Shown: positions 36,431 through 51,300, counted from the stretch's first letter. The stretch: DNA of 64,000 nt from Micropterus salmoides (GCF_014851395.1 NW_024042261.1:34735942-34799941); one strand, 5' to 3'. Numbers and translations: made by a program. The notes: generated from the sequence alone by a model not told the origin.

Positions 36431-38554
36431 CAAAATAGTTTATGTAGCAGCCTGCAGAAACCACATAGCTGACTTTGGAGAGCATAACAATAGCGCACTG
36501 TTTAAATGCAAAGACAGTTTTAGTAAGACAGCTGCCACTTGTGTTTACTCCAGCATGCCAGTTGCTGGTTACAAACACTCAAGTATTCACTGAGGTTTAT
36601 GGTAACTATTTGCAGTGTGGCATGTCACTATGACTCCAAGTTATAAGAGTGTTTTGTAATGAGACCTGGGTCAAATAACACTTGAAAAAAATATTCGTAA
36701 CATTTATTTAAACCTTTAGGAGTGCTGGATGGGTGCGGCCTACCACGAGTACCGTAACATAACACCTATTATTTTTTGTTGTAATAATAGTGTCCCAGTC
36801 AGAAATAAGTTTAAATAACTTAATGAGAGCAGAGCAGAGCTGACAGAGCTGCTGGTGGCAGTACGCGGTCTTTTCAAATAGCCCCTGTCTTAATGTTACA
36901 CACCAGCGACAGCTGCAGTGTGATGGTCATTGGATCTGATTGCCCCCAGTTCCAGCTCCATCGCAAAGTTCGCCCACCAGCCTGGTATGTATGTTGGCTC
37001 AAAGTGGGTTCACAGGCAGCTGTAGGCAAAACACACCGGGTTACATAATGCATGCAGTTTTTGAGCAACAGATATCGTTTTTTAAATAATATCAAACTTT
37101 CTGGTTTGACAACACCAAACTAATCTAAAAGGCAGATTCTACTTTCCTTTGCACGAGGGCGTTGCTAGTTAGATGTTTTTCTTGCCTTTGTTATCAAAAT
37201 ATATTCCCATTCTGGTTTAGGATGATTTACTGTTTTCTGCTGCTAATGATTTATTGCTTTCAACTGATGATTTATTGTCCAACTGTATCAAAAAGAACAC
37301 ATGGACAGGCTTCTGAAATACAGAAATTCCATTGAACATGACAGCATTAGCACAGATCATTAACAGGCATCAGTGAACTGAGTGGTCCATGAACAATTCA
37401 GATGGCAACAAAATGGGATAAATAGTGTGATGCACTGATCATGTCTTGTAATGAATTGTAAAACGAAATAGCTTCTCTGTCTGTCGCACTGTTACTCTGC
37501 CTTAAGATCTTTTATTATATAAATATTGTATTATAGTTATTTACTTAGCAACTTTAATATTGTGTTCCCTGAAAAAAAAAAACTTGGATGCAAGTTAACT
37601 GTCTGTACAGAAAATTGGCTGCTGATTTGTGCATTTTCTTTTGTGAAGTTTTTGGAAACTTTTCTATCTTTGTATGTTTTCAGCATATTAGAGCATGGTT
37701 TAAATGTTTGTCCATATGGTAGTTAAAGTTGTTGATGTCTCTGCATAATAGTAATGGTAGCTGCCAATCCACTGTTTACTCCAGCTGGACTTGACTGAAC
37801 TCTTCACTAATTCTGTCGGCACAGACTGTGACAGGGATCACAGGTCTGAATCTGATGCTACAAATAAAGTCTTAGGTGTCAAACTCCTGTGGCATTTTGT
37901 TATTGTGGACGCTCTAAAAAAATCTGGTATTTTAAGGTGAAATGTTGCTCTGGAAACTACCAGGTATGATTTGTGTGTGCGTCCACGAGCTGAAAGTAAA
38001 TAACATCAAAATAAAATGATGGATGATGATAGCAGTTTCCTGGCGACAGACTTTGGGTGGTGGTGGTCACGGTTGTGGGTGTGGTTAATTTTAGACCAGG
38101 AAGTAGGGTCAAGAGTTGATTGGGCAGTTCGGGAGGGAGACCTCGTGAGGAAACACTGCTTGACGTACATACAAGTGTGAACTTCCCTCAGTGCACACAA
38201 AGAACTGTGAGGATTTTTCAGGAAGAAAGACTCATGTAAACAAGGGATTTGAGAGCACATGTGATTTAATATTAGAGATATATATATAGATACTATTTAA
38301 ATATATTTATTCCAAAACTGAGAAACACAGGTCACAGCCTGTGGCAATGTTTTATTCTCAAATGACAAGAGCCATGTGTGTCTCTCACTGTGTGTATCTG
38401 TCAAAAATCTCCATTTCCTGTTTACACGGAGGCATTTTACAGTCCAGAGGCTTACGTCAGCGGGTGTGTCTTGCTTTGTCCATCTGATGTCTCAAACAAC
38501 CAGGAGACACGCTGAGATCTATCTCACTAATCTTGAAGGGGTTTGGACATTACG
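36431..38554. other. Non-coding, nothing recognised
   Basis: AT-rich DNA between two repeats. No exon-like stretch on either strand. Confidence 0.4.
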
Positions 38555-38688
38555 CTCTTTGGTGGATGCTTTTATCTAAAGTGACTCCCAGCAGCAACGC
38601 TTCCTAAATGTTCAGCTTGGATGGCCACAGTGGGAGTCGAAGCCCTGGCGCTGTCAGTGCACTGTTGTAGCCACTGAGCTCCACCGGC
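38555..38688 (-). mobile_element. tRNA-derived SINE fragment, minus strand
   Basis: On the minus strand this reads as a tRNA-like head (GAGCTCAGTGGCTAC, then a B-box-like GGCTTCGACTCCC at 38631-38643 in reverse) and a 3' part whose complement, GGTGGATGCTTTTATCTAAA, is the reverse of the L2-type tail. It is related in plan to the SINE at 32508-32690 but has a different head. Confidence 0.55.
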
Positions 38689-38829
38689 TTTCTCTTCCCT
38701 TCTCCTGCTGAAGTGCAGAACAGCACACTTTGTCCATCCTATTATTACAGTGAACTTGCATTCGCTTCCTGAACACTATTTTTCTCTCTAAGTTTTACAA
38801 TGTCTGACTCTTTGGAAGTTTGACTGTTT

Positions 38830-39065
38830 CAAATTTTCAAAGCAATATTTCAGAAAATAAAACATTCTTATGCTGAAACTAAATGATACAAATACCGAGT
38901 ACAGACACAGACACAAACACAAAGGCATGGCCACTCAAGATACATTAATACTGCTGCTACTCCAAAAATTGAGCTATCAGACCCCTTCAACCATGACTTT
39001 TAACACCTGCTTTCCTCATAGAGCACCACCAAAGAGCCCTCAGGTGTCAGCAGAAGAGGTGGTGT
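38830..39065 (+). repeat. Unnamed dispersed repeat, copy B
   Basis: Partner of the minus-strand copy at 36110-36430; see the shared words there. Divergence between the two copies is moderate. Confidence 0.7.
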
Positions 39066-42000
39066 AGTTGTAGTATCTCATCCTTTTTGCTTTTACACTG
39101 TTGCTGTATTTAGGGTAGACAGACAATGGTAATCAATGTTTTGAACTGAGAGTGAGGCACGAATGCTTCTCCTTGACTTACTGTGGCTTGGATTGAACCT
39201 CATTTGTACATGGCTTTGCTGATTTAGTGCTACACTCCCAGAAAGTTGTTGGATGCACAAGAGACCGATTAAAAACAGAGTGAGCTAAACTAGATGCGCT
39301 GACTTTTTAGTGTCAAGTATGGGTCAAACGCCAAAAACACTAAATCCTACATTTCCCTTAATACAACCAATAGCCAATAACCAACCAATCGTCATTCAAA
39401 CTTCACGCACCCGGTGTGCAACAAAGGCTTTTCGTTAGTGTGCATGTGTTTTCCACAGGCTGAGTTGAACTCCTCATGATATGTAAACTGACCTTTATAT
39501 GTAAAATTAAACCAGTGGAGTGTCTTTCCAGAAACAGTGTCCTTGTTAGTTTAGATAATACCAGCCCTCACTGTAAACACTTTAATGTGAATAATACTGC
39601 AGTTACTAATAAAAAAAGTCCCTCATAAAACTGTTGACAGAAGTGAAATTCCTTTCTCCTTCTACAAATAACACCACAACTGCCTAAATGGCATGGTATT
39701 TATTTATGTTGGAGTCTTCTGCACTATTTGGGCAGAGGTTGCCATGGAGACCTTATGATGATGACATGATGGCAATTGTGCTTCATTTGTCTCTGTGAAA
39801 AACGAAATAAAATCAATGAAGGAAGTCGCCTGCATGTGCTGTGTTCATGCAAGCTCACAGACATACTGATATCTTCTCCCTCTTGTCTTTTCTTTATCTC
39901 ACAAGGCTGCTGAGTTCATTGTATTAGCTCTGTTCATTTCCTGTTTAACTCTTTGATTGTTTCACATAATTTACAAATTACAACAATCCGACCACCACTA
40001 CCTTCTACTTTTCAGCCTCTTTTTTTGTCACATTTTGCTTTTATACTGCTGTTTTTTGCTGTTTCTGGTCCTTCTCAATCTCCTCTACTGTCCCACAAGT
40101 TCCTCGCATTCACAAATTCTTCATATCATCATATCTAAATCATCAAATCTGTCCAATCATCATTGTGTCTATGTTACAAATTGATTGTTGGATAATGCTC
40201 TATAATGACAACTGTGACGCTCTCATTCGGTTTTTTTAGACAACCCAATTGATCTTTCCTTACTGACTTTAGTATATGTTTGTGACTCCATGCATGTGAA
40301 CGCACATACATACAGTATGTTGTCATATACATTAGAAGCATTGCTTTGTATTGCATTGGAACGTAAAGACTGTGCTCTGGTTATATACATTAAATAAATG
40401 TAGAGAAAAATGAATAGTTATAACGTTTTGGGGAAATGTAGGAAAAGAAAATATTTACAATAAATTAATTTAACAATAAAAACAACAAGATACTGCTGTA
40501 GGAATAGAAACAATTTCCCTCCTTTGGTCTTGTGATTGTCCAAAGATTAGATCCAATGAGGTTTGTGTTATGTACTCAGGCTGTCACCAATTGTTAAAAA
40601 GTGTTGCGGTATTTCCTCTGTGTGTGTACTCTTGTGTAAGTGCGTGAGGAGAAAACCTATTTTTGTCGATATCTGGCCTCCGCTGATAATACCTCAGTCC
40701 ACAAATAAATCACAAACGCACATCCTCAGCTGTCTCTTGTGTGCTGCATCACTGCTGTAGTGTGTTGTGTCAAAGACTGTTATCAGCTTTATAAAGGGCA
40801 GATGGGTAGTTGTTTTCTTTGGGTGGACACCTGATGCTCGAGCGCTGCCATTACTGAGCCAACTATAACATCATTACCTTGTCCATCTCTAATAGGCTTA
40901 GAGCAGCCTCTGAACAGGATTAGAACAGCAGGGTCGGTTTCACAAGGTTGCTGCTGTAAGTCAGAGCAGAACAGTGCAGGACAATAAAACCTCTTCAGCT
41001 CACATCACACCGTCACACTCTCTGACAGATGTCTGGACCGGTCTGAGTGGTCACAGCTATCAGTCATGCTTTTCAAGACTTCACCAGAAGAAGACTGTTT
41101 GAGATTTCCTGACAAGTGGCTTCTTGTAGTTCTTCAACTGATGACAAAGTAGCGTACAGTTGATATTCTGCTAGACAAACAAGGCAGACGGTCGTACGAG
41201 GAGTGTGACCTTGCACACACAGAGTTTAGTGTCCCTGTGCATATGCCAATGTACCAATGCAGGAAGGAGTGTGCCCTTCAGTGATGCTCAAAGGGAGTGT
41301 AGAGGTCAGGGTGGTGGATTGACATGTACTACGTCAGGCTTTCACGCAGTAGACGAGAGTTAGCATCTCATCACAGACCTGCAATTAACACTGTAACATC
41401 AACCCTTATTTTAATCAATAGCAAGTGTTCAAGTTGTCTTACCTTACTGTGTGCAGATGTGCATATATAGGAGAAAGTGCTGGGTTTAGGTAGTGGCATT
41501 GGGAGCTCAAAAATGAGCTGAAACTCATTATAAAGCTCCGTGAAGATAAGGGGAGCATCAGATGAAGGTGATAATTCTCTACAGGTTCATTACCCCTTTT
41601 CTCTTTTCACATTATTTTCACATGTTGTTCGTCTAAGAAATACTGATTAAAGCCGATTTAACCACAGAGGTGACAGTTCTGAAAATGTTAATTCTTGGTT
41701 TCAGTCATTTCCATCAAGGTTTAAACCATTAACTGACAGGAAACACATTTGAGATTGGTGGTGTGGCTCTGACGATGTGATGCTCTGGAATAAATGTGCG
41801 CTAGATTGCTGGGCTGGTCCTTCTCACTAACCAACATTAAGGGAGAAATGTCACTGCTGTGAATATTTACTTAATTCTCACAGAATGACATGTAAAACTG
41901 ACAGAGATAGTAAGAAGGCCTTTCCTCATTTTGATGTGACAAAGCCTTTTGCGCAAACTGTGCTGAAGTTGAATGTTGCAGTCAGACTGTGTTTAAGCTG

Positions 42001-45000
42001 TCTTTTCCACTCTATGACTTCACTAACAAACCCGACCGCATTATCACTTGAGACAACTTAATCCAGCTCCTGTTAGACAAACTGCAGAGTGTCTGACAGC
42101 ACCAACAAGTTCTTTAGCTTTCTGGTTTGTTCTCTGATCTTCACATTCAGCACTTCGCTTGGAGGATTCAGGCAGAAAGAGCTGAGACGCTTCACCTGCA
42201 TAGTAGCTGCCCTGGATCATATTAGCAGGGTGCTCTGCCTTTTACCCAGAACATTATTAAGAATTCAAAATTTTATACCAATTGAACAGATGATTTTTAA
42301 TTTTAAATTATGGATAGAATCTCTAGAAAATGTTGTGTTTTATTTTCATGGCTCAGATATGTTGGTCAACTCCTTGAAGGCTTGTGGTTTCAACAATTTG
42401 GACAAAGACCGGGGGTTACGTACTGTAACCTGGATTCGCTGAGTATAGGTGCAGCCATCTAAGGCTATCGCTAATGGGTTTACCCCTTCCGCGCGCCTGC
42501 GGCATTGAGAATTTTAGTCTACGCCCACCCACAGCATGGGCCTCTCCTACGTACGCCCCTTGTATATATTTAAAGGTGACACCCAGAACAGTAGAAACAC
42601 AGGTGGGATGACATTACCTGCACATGCTTACGAAGATGGAGAGTGATATAGAAGCCCACTATGCACAATCTAATGATTATATAGTCGAACTACATTCACA
42701 TTTAGCCAACAGCAACATTGAATAGGTTCCAGCTGGTGTTATAATTTGGATTCAGTGGATCATGGTTTTAAACTAATTCAGTCTAAGCATAATTAAAGAA
42801 GACATTTAATACAGACAGTTAAAGCAATGGTAGATTTGTTATTTACAAATGTAGGTACAGTAAGTAAGGTTAGGACAGCACTAACATATTTTAATTAGCA
42901 CCAGCATTCCCTGTCCACACCTCTAGGTAGAGATTACAATGTTGTGATACATTCAGAAATTGTTTATTCACTTTGGATTTTGTGTCCTCCCACTCCACTA
43001 CTACATATACAGAAGGGTAAAGGTCCATGCTGATTGAGGCAGTCATCAGGCATGTGGAGTCCTGCAGATGTGTGAGTCCAATCTATAATAAGACTGGGCT
43101 GCCAGGCATTTCAAATCTTCATCTCCTCCTCCTCCTCTTCTGCCATCCCTCCATTCCTGTGCTCCGTCCAGGGAGTGCCACCTCCTCCACCTGCTGCGGT
43201 CTGTCTGTCATACAGAGCTGCAGTTTAAAGCTCCTGTCAGGTTCAAACTTCCACAAGTCTCACTGTAGCTGATAATCATATTTTTACTTAAACAGAAATA
43301 TTCTGTTTTCCTTTACAGGTTTGATTATGGTGTACATGCTCAGAGCTCAGGAAACTTTATTTTGATTTTTAAAAATCGTGTTTTTTAAATGAAAACTGCC
43401 ACTTTGATTACTAACAAGATTAGATTTTGAAGACAGAAAAATGTACAAATGACAACGGCATTTTCCTGCACATTACTGTCATCGTCGTCTTCTCTGTAGG
43501 TTAATGAAACATAGCAGTGACGACCACTTTCAGGACATTAGTGTAGTTGTTCCCCCTGTTGTTGCTGCTGATACAATGTCAGTCACTCGGCTCCGAAATA
43601 CAGTTGGAAAGCCTTGATTTCAACACCACAAGCTGAACATCTCTGTTTGACAAGTATGTGACTAAAACTGAATTTGCTAGTCAAACAAAAGTTACCAGTT
43701 CAAATAGCTAAACTATATAAGACTGAGTCATAGAATTAGATTTTCCATACCACTTTTAATTTGCAGATGTGTGCTTTAAATTAAATGTTTAACAAATTAT
43801 AAACAAATTATATCTCATTAGTACTGTAGGAGCAGCAGGGTCAGTCATCTACCAGGGGCACGGGGATCCTTTTGATATCTCTGTTCTCAGCAGTTCAGGT
43901 GTAAAGAATCTATCTGTCCAAAACTTGTTCTATTCCATTAATGCTTGTCGCTGCTCCTCTGTGACTGTTACACTGATGGCCGGGCAGCAGTGAATGTGTG
44001 TTATGTGTTCCTGTGACCTCCTAGAAACCAGATACCTCCAACCCACCCAAACAGGCACGACAGACACGCTGACACGCTACACTTCCAAACCTACACGCCA
44101 CAAATTCACAGATACACAGATGGGCTTTCTCCCCTGCACAAATACACACACACACACACATACACAGCTAAGCTAAGGCAGTTAAAACACATGATCACAT
44201 GAAGGTAGAACTGTAAGAAATGAGATTAGCAGGGGGCACAGTCAGGGGCGCAGGACTAGGGGAGGAAGGGGACTGAGTATACAGGGCCTGTGTGTAAGGA
44301 GGACCCACAAAGATGCTAAAATGAATAGCCGTGGATGCTGGGAGGGGACTATGGAGAGTGCCTATGTACGGGGTCCAGAATTTCCTTATGGCATCATTAC
44401 TGCTTTTATAGGTCGCATCAGCCCTCTGTGGAGATGAATATCAAATGTGTTTGAAAGCAGTTGCCAACCTGGCAACTCGCTGTGGACAGGAAGCCAGCCA
44501 TGGAATCTGGTCAGCAGTCTAGTCCAGGTCTAGTCGGTTTTGCTGTATTTGGTTGCACTAATTACATCCCAGCCTTCCCTAATTCGGTGCGAAATTATTC
44601 TTTTTGCTAATATGGCTTTTATCCAGTGGTTACTAATGCATTTGCATTGTCTGAAAAGGAAAGAAAGAAAAGTTAGGAACTTGCAGTGCCACAGCAAACA
44701 AGAACTAATAATCTTTGCAGCAGCATTCTGGGTATCTGTCTTTGTTTGCTCTCTTTAAGTGAAACAGTTCACTATTTGGCTCCTGGCATCACTTTATTCA
44801 GCTGACACAGATTTACAGTAGTTATGGTGGACTGGTTGATGTTGCTGCTGTTTGACTTGATTTTCTACTGGTTTCTGCTCTCAAGACGTAAAATAGTTTC
44901 TCCATATATAACAATCTTGCTCTCTCTGCTTCTTCTTCTTCTTCCTCCTCCTCCTCTTTTCACTATTTCAGAGCACTTTCTGTTTTCTGGGGGTGATATA

Positions 45001-46126
45001 TAACTGGACTTTAATCTTAATAAGCACATTTGGGCGTTTGATCGGTAAAAAATTTGATATATTTTGCAAAAGTATTTGTATAGTTAACATTTTTTGTTTA
45101 TGAAAATGTCACTGCTGTCGTGGATGTTTTGGGGCTGTTGGAGTAGTACCATTGGGTTAAGAGTGTCTGAGTGGAAAGTTTAAATGGTTTGGGCTCGGGT
45201 AGCCCGAGGAGGGGCACGACCAAGAGTACGGAAAGAATGTTAAGACTGCCATTCCAGAAGCTTCACACTGACGGCCATATAGCAGACACGTAAACTCTAA
45301 TGTGAACAAGTCTGACATAAACATCTGATGCTACACTTTCTTAAGGACAGTAATGGAGCTAATTTGCTGTTATATATTTTACAGTCTAGTTTTGATTGTA
45401 TGTCAGTGGCGACTGAATTGAATGCCTTTATTGTCAGTGCATGTTACATACAACTAAATTTGTAATCTCTCATAAAAAAAATGTTCACCCTGCTCAGACA
45501 CACACTTTCATGCTCACACAGTAAATTAACATGACCAATAAATAAGAAATATAAGTTAGGTGCTGTTGTGTGCGTTAGCCCAAGGTACTGTACTTAAAAT
45601 TGTTGTGGTGGTGTGGGAGGGTGTGGGATTCGGGGAGTGGGTTCAGTTTGCGTGCGACTGACATCCTGCATAAAGGAACAAAATGTTTAGAAACTGTTCA
45701 ACTTTTAATTTTGCAGGACGAAATTTCAGAAAGACGCGTCTGAAACACATGCTCACCTCCCTCATATGCACCTGTGTTGCATATGATTCTTTACCCCAAT
45801 GACTAAACAAATAATATAGAACTTGTGAAAATGAACACACATTGGATAACAAAAAACATAAAACAAATCATCAAAGTAATCCATGTGCACCTTTAACCCA
45901 TCATGGGATAAAGATGGAGTAGCACTATTCCTTTGTCCCTCATTTTGTCATTTAATTGAATCCCTGTTTATGTGCTTTTATTTACAGGACATTCAGTTAA
46001 ATTACTGTAATTCAGCCAGTTTAGTTAATTCCAGGTTTTTATGTTGCTGTCTAGACTCTCAAATGTGATATGATGAACGAATGCACAAAAACCAAATTAA
46101 CTCGAACTGTTTTTTTTCTGTTTCAG
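39066..46126. other. Non-coding region upstream of the first recognised prx exon
   Basis: No gene recognised. A small inverted repeat GGTTACGTACTGTAACC (42414-42430) starts a CpG-containing patch up to about 42640 that looks like part of a repeat. A (CA)n tract lies near 44145-44165, and short CTT/CCT runs near 44928-44955. The missing upstream prx exon (see the exon at 46127) could be here or further upstream. Confidence 0.4.
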
Positions 46127-46182
46127 ACTCTGACAGAGACCAAGAGGACAGCCATGTTTTCAGCCAGACCAGAGATCCAGCC
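46127..46182 (+). CDS. prx: First recognised prx exon, coding status uncertain
   Basis: A good acceptor (TTTTTTTTCTGTTTCAG) and donor (CC|GTAAGT) bound 56 nt. In the frame that joins the next exon it reads SDRDQEDSHVFSQTRDPA with one partial codon at its 5' end, so an upstream exon ending one base into a codon is needed. No ATG lies in this frame here. The only ATG (46153) opens another frame that stops at a TAA formed by the splice junction, a 10-codon upstream ORF if the exon is leader. Confidence 0.55.
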
Positions 46183-46857
46183 GTAAGTAAACACGGACCT
46201 CCTTCTGCTCATGCAAACATAAACCAGCTGTAACACCAAAGTGAACAGAATTGCTAAGTTGTGGTGCATTGGAGTATTGTGGTATGTGTATCTCATATCT
46301 GTAGTGTATTGTGGTTTAATGATAATGAAAGCTGTATATTTTAATCACACCATACTTATAAAAGCCCAACGAGGGATAGGAGCTTAAATTAACAATAGCT
46401 ATGAACTCAGTTTCATACTCTGTACTGGAACTATGTTAAATTGCATTTTCCCTATCAAATAAAATCAAAATGAAATGATGATGATCCACATGACAAACTA
46501 CAACAACGATCTACATTAGTATTCACGGAGAAGAAGATGGTACATGTTTTACTTGTGTTCTCCCTTTTAAAAGCACCATCTGTCCTCCACGCAGTAATAA
46601 CATACTGCACTTCAGCCCTGAATACGCAGCCGACACTTTAACACAGTAGAGCGATTCTTATAAGTGACTGAAATGAGTGTTGACAGATGTTACTCTTTGT
46701 TGCAGCACAAGAATTCACTTTACTGAGAATGTGATATTGCTCTAATCTAATGAGTGTAGGGCATTATTACATTATTATTATTACTGTATGAAGAGAACTG
46801 TACATTATAGTTGACTGTGCACTTAACCTCATATACAGGGTACTAAATCATTCTAGC

Positions 46858-46910
<53 letters not shown>

Positions 46911-48302
46911 AAGTGTGTGTTTGTTTGCATGTACTGTCAACAAGAAAGGTAAATCATTAGAGTAAGTGTATTTACATTGATTTCAACACAGTAACTGATC
47001 TGACCACTGTGTGTAAGAAAGGATTAAAAGGAGGAAGATATGAGTCATCTCAATGAGGAACTATCTTTTTGAAAAACATAAAAGGAATAATTATAGCACT
47101 ACAAATATAGTTATTTTAGGAATTCGGCTCACAATCTGAACCAGACATTTAGTTGCAACGTATCAGAGGTCACGGCAGCCTGACAACAGGTGAAATACTA
47201 AAACAGGATGTTTTTACAAGATTAACTATGTGAGAGTTTATGTAACAAGTAGAGGAAAGAGATATGGGAGCCTGGGACATGTTTCCTCCAGGAAGGAGGT
47301 AAAAGGTAAAAGAACCGTAATCAAGCTTGATTCAGTCCTACAAAATTCCAGCAGAGATACAGTTGAGGTCAAGGGACTAAACACACACATTACAAATAAA
47401 AACACATGATAATAACAATAGTAAAGGTTCTGAATGATCTATATTCAGATTGAATGAAATAAAAAGGTTATATGGGGAAAAATACTAAATTTTCCCACAA
47501 GATTTATTTCCGCCTCTCTCCTCTAAGAAATTATAATCCCAGATCATGAAGTATCATAGCAAGTTAAAATAAATTCAGTTTTTCCTGGTGGATGGTGGAA
47601 GGTCATCAGTCATCTGCAGACAATGATGATGAGTTTAGTTTCCTCAGAGATAAAAGCCCTGTTGTCATTTTTACTGCCTCTGTGCTCTGACTAGAGTTTA
47701 GCTGTCAGTAACTGTTTTATCTGTGTGATTGTATTAGGTGGGGCGTCATGAACACATCCTCAAGTTCAGTGGATTGGTAGCAGCAATGCATGGTCGGCAT
47801 ACAGAGTACCTCAGAGTACAACAAACCCACAGCTCGTATTTCCTTTTTAAGTATTTCAGAGAAAGCTGACTCAGCCTCACATGCACATTGTAGCATATAT
47901 TCCCACCTGGGAGCCTGGAGTTTCCTGAAACAACCATTTTCCTTCTGTTGAGTAGCATCACTGGAGCCAAGGATGTCAGTGGTTGTTGGAATAAATTCAG
48001 AACCCCCCCCCCACCCTCCACTCGATTGTTCTTTAGATTTTCCTACACCAGTATCCCAGGTGCTTCAGTAAAAAGCTGCTGTGGAGGCACAAATATCTTG
48101 TTAGTGGAGTTAAAGGGTAAAATCACACTTAAATGTGTTGCTGCATGAACGCTTCAAGGTGACTTACATGATCTGCAACTGTGTGGGCAGGTAAAAGACA
48201 AGAGGCGGTCGCCCCCCTCTAACAGATCCCCCTCCGCCCCACAACGCAACCCTCACCACAGCGGCTCCACAGACGAACAGGAGAGCCCCGAGAGAGTGGT
48301 GA

Positions 48303-48348
<46 letters not shown>

Positions 48349-51300
48349 GCAAAAAGCACACCAACCTATGGTGGTGATAAAAGTAATAAAAAGCAGTTTT
48401 CCTTTAAAGAGGTAATTTAAAGCTTTTTGGCTTTTCCTTTATTGTGTTATATATCTTTTTTGTGCATTTAACAGGTGTGCAAAGTGAAAATGAAAAAAGC
48501 CCAACGTCCACCCCAAATGGAGTTACCATCTCCCACAGAAAACACTGCTTCCAAACTGCATGTAACATACGTCATAATGCTTGCCTAGCAGCTAGTGTGG
48601 CACGCCCTCAAAAACACTGATGGAGAAACACACTGACCTGGAACACACGCAGTGACAAAACGTTTGCCCGCTCATACAGCACATGTGCAACTCCCAACAC
48701 AGATTACATAGAAGTGAGATGCTTCACTCAGTAGCTGCAGCAATGTGCAGTAGGACAAACATATGGTGTTTTTTTATTAAACCATGTAAACCTATTCTGG
48801 TACAACTCCTAAATATAATTCTGAACCTGAAAATTAGCATAATATGACCACTTATAGTTTGACATTTTGGGAAATACATTAATACGCTATCTTGCCAAGA
48901 CTTAGGAAGTTGAGAAGATCTAGACCACTCCCATATGTGATCAATAAATATGAAGCTACAGCCAGCAGACAGTAAGCTTAGCTTAGCTTCTTTGCAGGAA
49001 GCAGTAATGGAGTCTACTCTATACTGGTTTCCTGAAAACCTCAGAGTAATGACAAATTCCAGGAAAGTCACTGCTCCCAGCCAAGAAATAGCTAGGCCAC
49101 CTACAAGAGTAGCTTTATCTAAGCACACTTACTCACCTAAAGCTGCCGGCTACAACTACACTCAGGCCATGTGCTACCATACTATTCCTATTGTCTCCGG
49201 TGCACGCAGGAGGTATCATGCCATCAGGCACAGAAATAAGGCACTCCTCAAGCCTTTAAAACAGGCACCACCCACATACGTTTGCTTGTCTGTTGGGTCA
49301 TGGAACTGCCAGTCTGCAGTCAACAAAGCTGACTTTATCACTGCTTATTTTAACACATTATCGCTTGGGCTACTGGCGCTCACTGAAACCTTGATGAAAT
49401 CAGAAAACGCCGCTACCCCCGCCTCGCTGTCCACCAATTACTCTTTCACCCACACCCCCTCACTGTCTGGGACGGGGGGTGGGACGGGGCTCTTTCCAAC
49501 AAATGGAAATTCACACAGCTGCTACCCCCGAATCAATATGCCTCCTTCGAATACCATCCTTTGGTAAAGGTCTCTGTGATATACCATCCACTAGGAAAAA
49601 TGGGTAACTTCGTGGACGAGCTAGACGCACTGCTGTCTTCAATACCAGAGCATGACTGTGCCCTACTTGTCCTCGGTGAAATGAACATCCACTTAGACAA
49701 TTTGAACTCAGCAGACTTCCTGTCTCTGATTCAGTCCTTTGATCTAACACGGGTTAGGAAGCCCCCTCAGCCCACCGACCCACAAAGCTGGCAAGGTGCT
49801 TGACCTCGTTCTTGTCCGAAACTTTGCCACCAAGTGCCTGACAGTCACACCTCTACATGTGTCAGACTACTATTTCATTCAGTTCACGGTATGCCTTCCA
49901 GAACAGCCCATTGTTCCGCAACCTCTGCAACCTGTCTCCCACTCACTTTGCCTCAGTGGTAGCTTCTGCCCTACCTTCCCTCAACGGATTTTCCTCACTT
50001 GAGGTCAATGATGCCGCACAATCTCTGTGCTCTACATTAAGCTCGTGCCTGGATAGTCTGTGTCCTCTATCCACCAAGCCTGCCTGCCTGAACCAGTCCC
50101 ACCAGTGGCTAATTGATACCATCCGTGGGCTCCGTACTGATCTCAGAGCCGCTGAAAGAAAATGGCGAAGACCCCGCTGACCTTAAGGGCTACCAATTGC
50201 TCCTATCCTCCTTCTCAACAAGCATCAGTGCTGCCAAAACGGCGTTCTATAATAACAGAATTAGCAGTGCTACTGACTCAAGGAAATTATTTTCCACTTT
50301 TAAAGCGCTACTAAATCCTCCTCCACCTTCACCACCCACAAACTTGTCTGCTGATACCTTTGCTGCCTCAACTCTACCTATCCTTCAGACGACCCCCCCG
50401 TCTCGGCGCGGATCACGGACTATCTCTCGGACATATCTGCATTGATGAGGGCTTGCCACCTTGAACAAAACCTCTCCAAGACTGAACTCATTCCAGCCAA
50501 GCAATCTATCCACCATAACATCAAACTACAAATTGACTCCTCTACCATCACTCCAATGAGGGTAGTGAGAAACCTCGATGTCATGATTGTCATCTCTCGG
50601 TCATGCCGCTTTGCTCTATACAACATAAAGAAAATCAGGCCCTATCTCACTCAGTACGCCACCCAGCTTCTGGTACAGGCCATGGTTATCTCTCGCCTCG
50701 ACTATTGCAATGCCCTCCTAGCAGGTCTTCCAGCTTGTGCAGTGAAACCCTTACAAATGGTTCAGAACACAGCAGCGCATCTGGTTTTTGCCCAAAAGGA
50801 CTCATGTCACTCCATTACTCAGTGACCTCCACTGGGTCCCCGTGGCCTCAAGAATCAGTTTCAAGTCACTAATGCTTGCATACAGAGTGACTACTGGGTC
50901 TGTTCCCATCGACCTACACTCCATAATACAAACTTGCGTTCCTACTCTGCCACTACGCTCCTCCAACCAACGCTGCCTGGCTCTGCCATCCCTTCACACA
51001 AAGCAATCCCACTCCCGGCTGTTCACATCTGTGACACCACGATGGTGGAATGAGCTACCACACGGCATCAGAGCAGGGGCGTCCCTCTCTGACTTCAAGA
51101 AGCTCTTGAAAACTCATCTCTTCCGAGAACACTTCCTCTTATAACACCTCTAACTCCTAACCTCTAACATGCACTTCCTGTGCTCTTCTTCTTCCATCAT
51201 CTTACAATTATCTTGTATTGATTGCACTTTTTTTGTTAACTCTTACTTCCTTCCCTAGGTATTTACCCCATTGATGTGATATGAACTATGAGCTCTTACT

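Noticed and set aside
42089..42442. 117-codon plus-strand frame
   Set aside because: No recognisable domain, no splice context, AT-rich, and it ends in a repeat-like palindromic patch.
48950..49567. 205-codon plus-strand frame as an independent gene
   Set aside because: It starts in a MITE arm and runs into the endonuclease of a decayed LINE.
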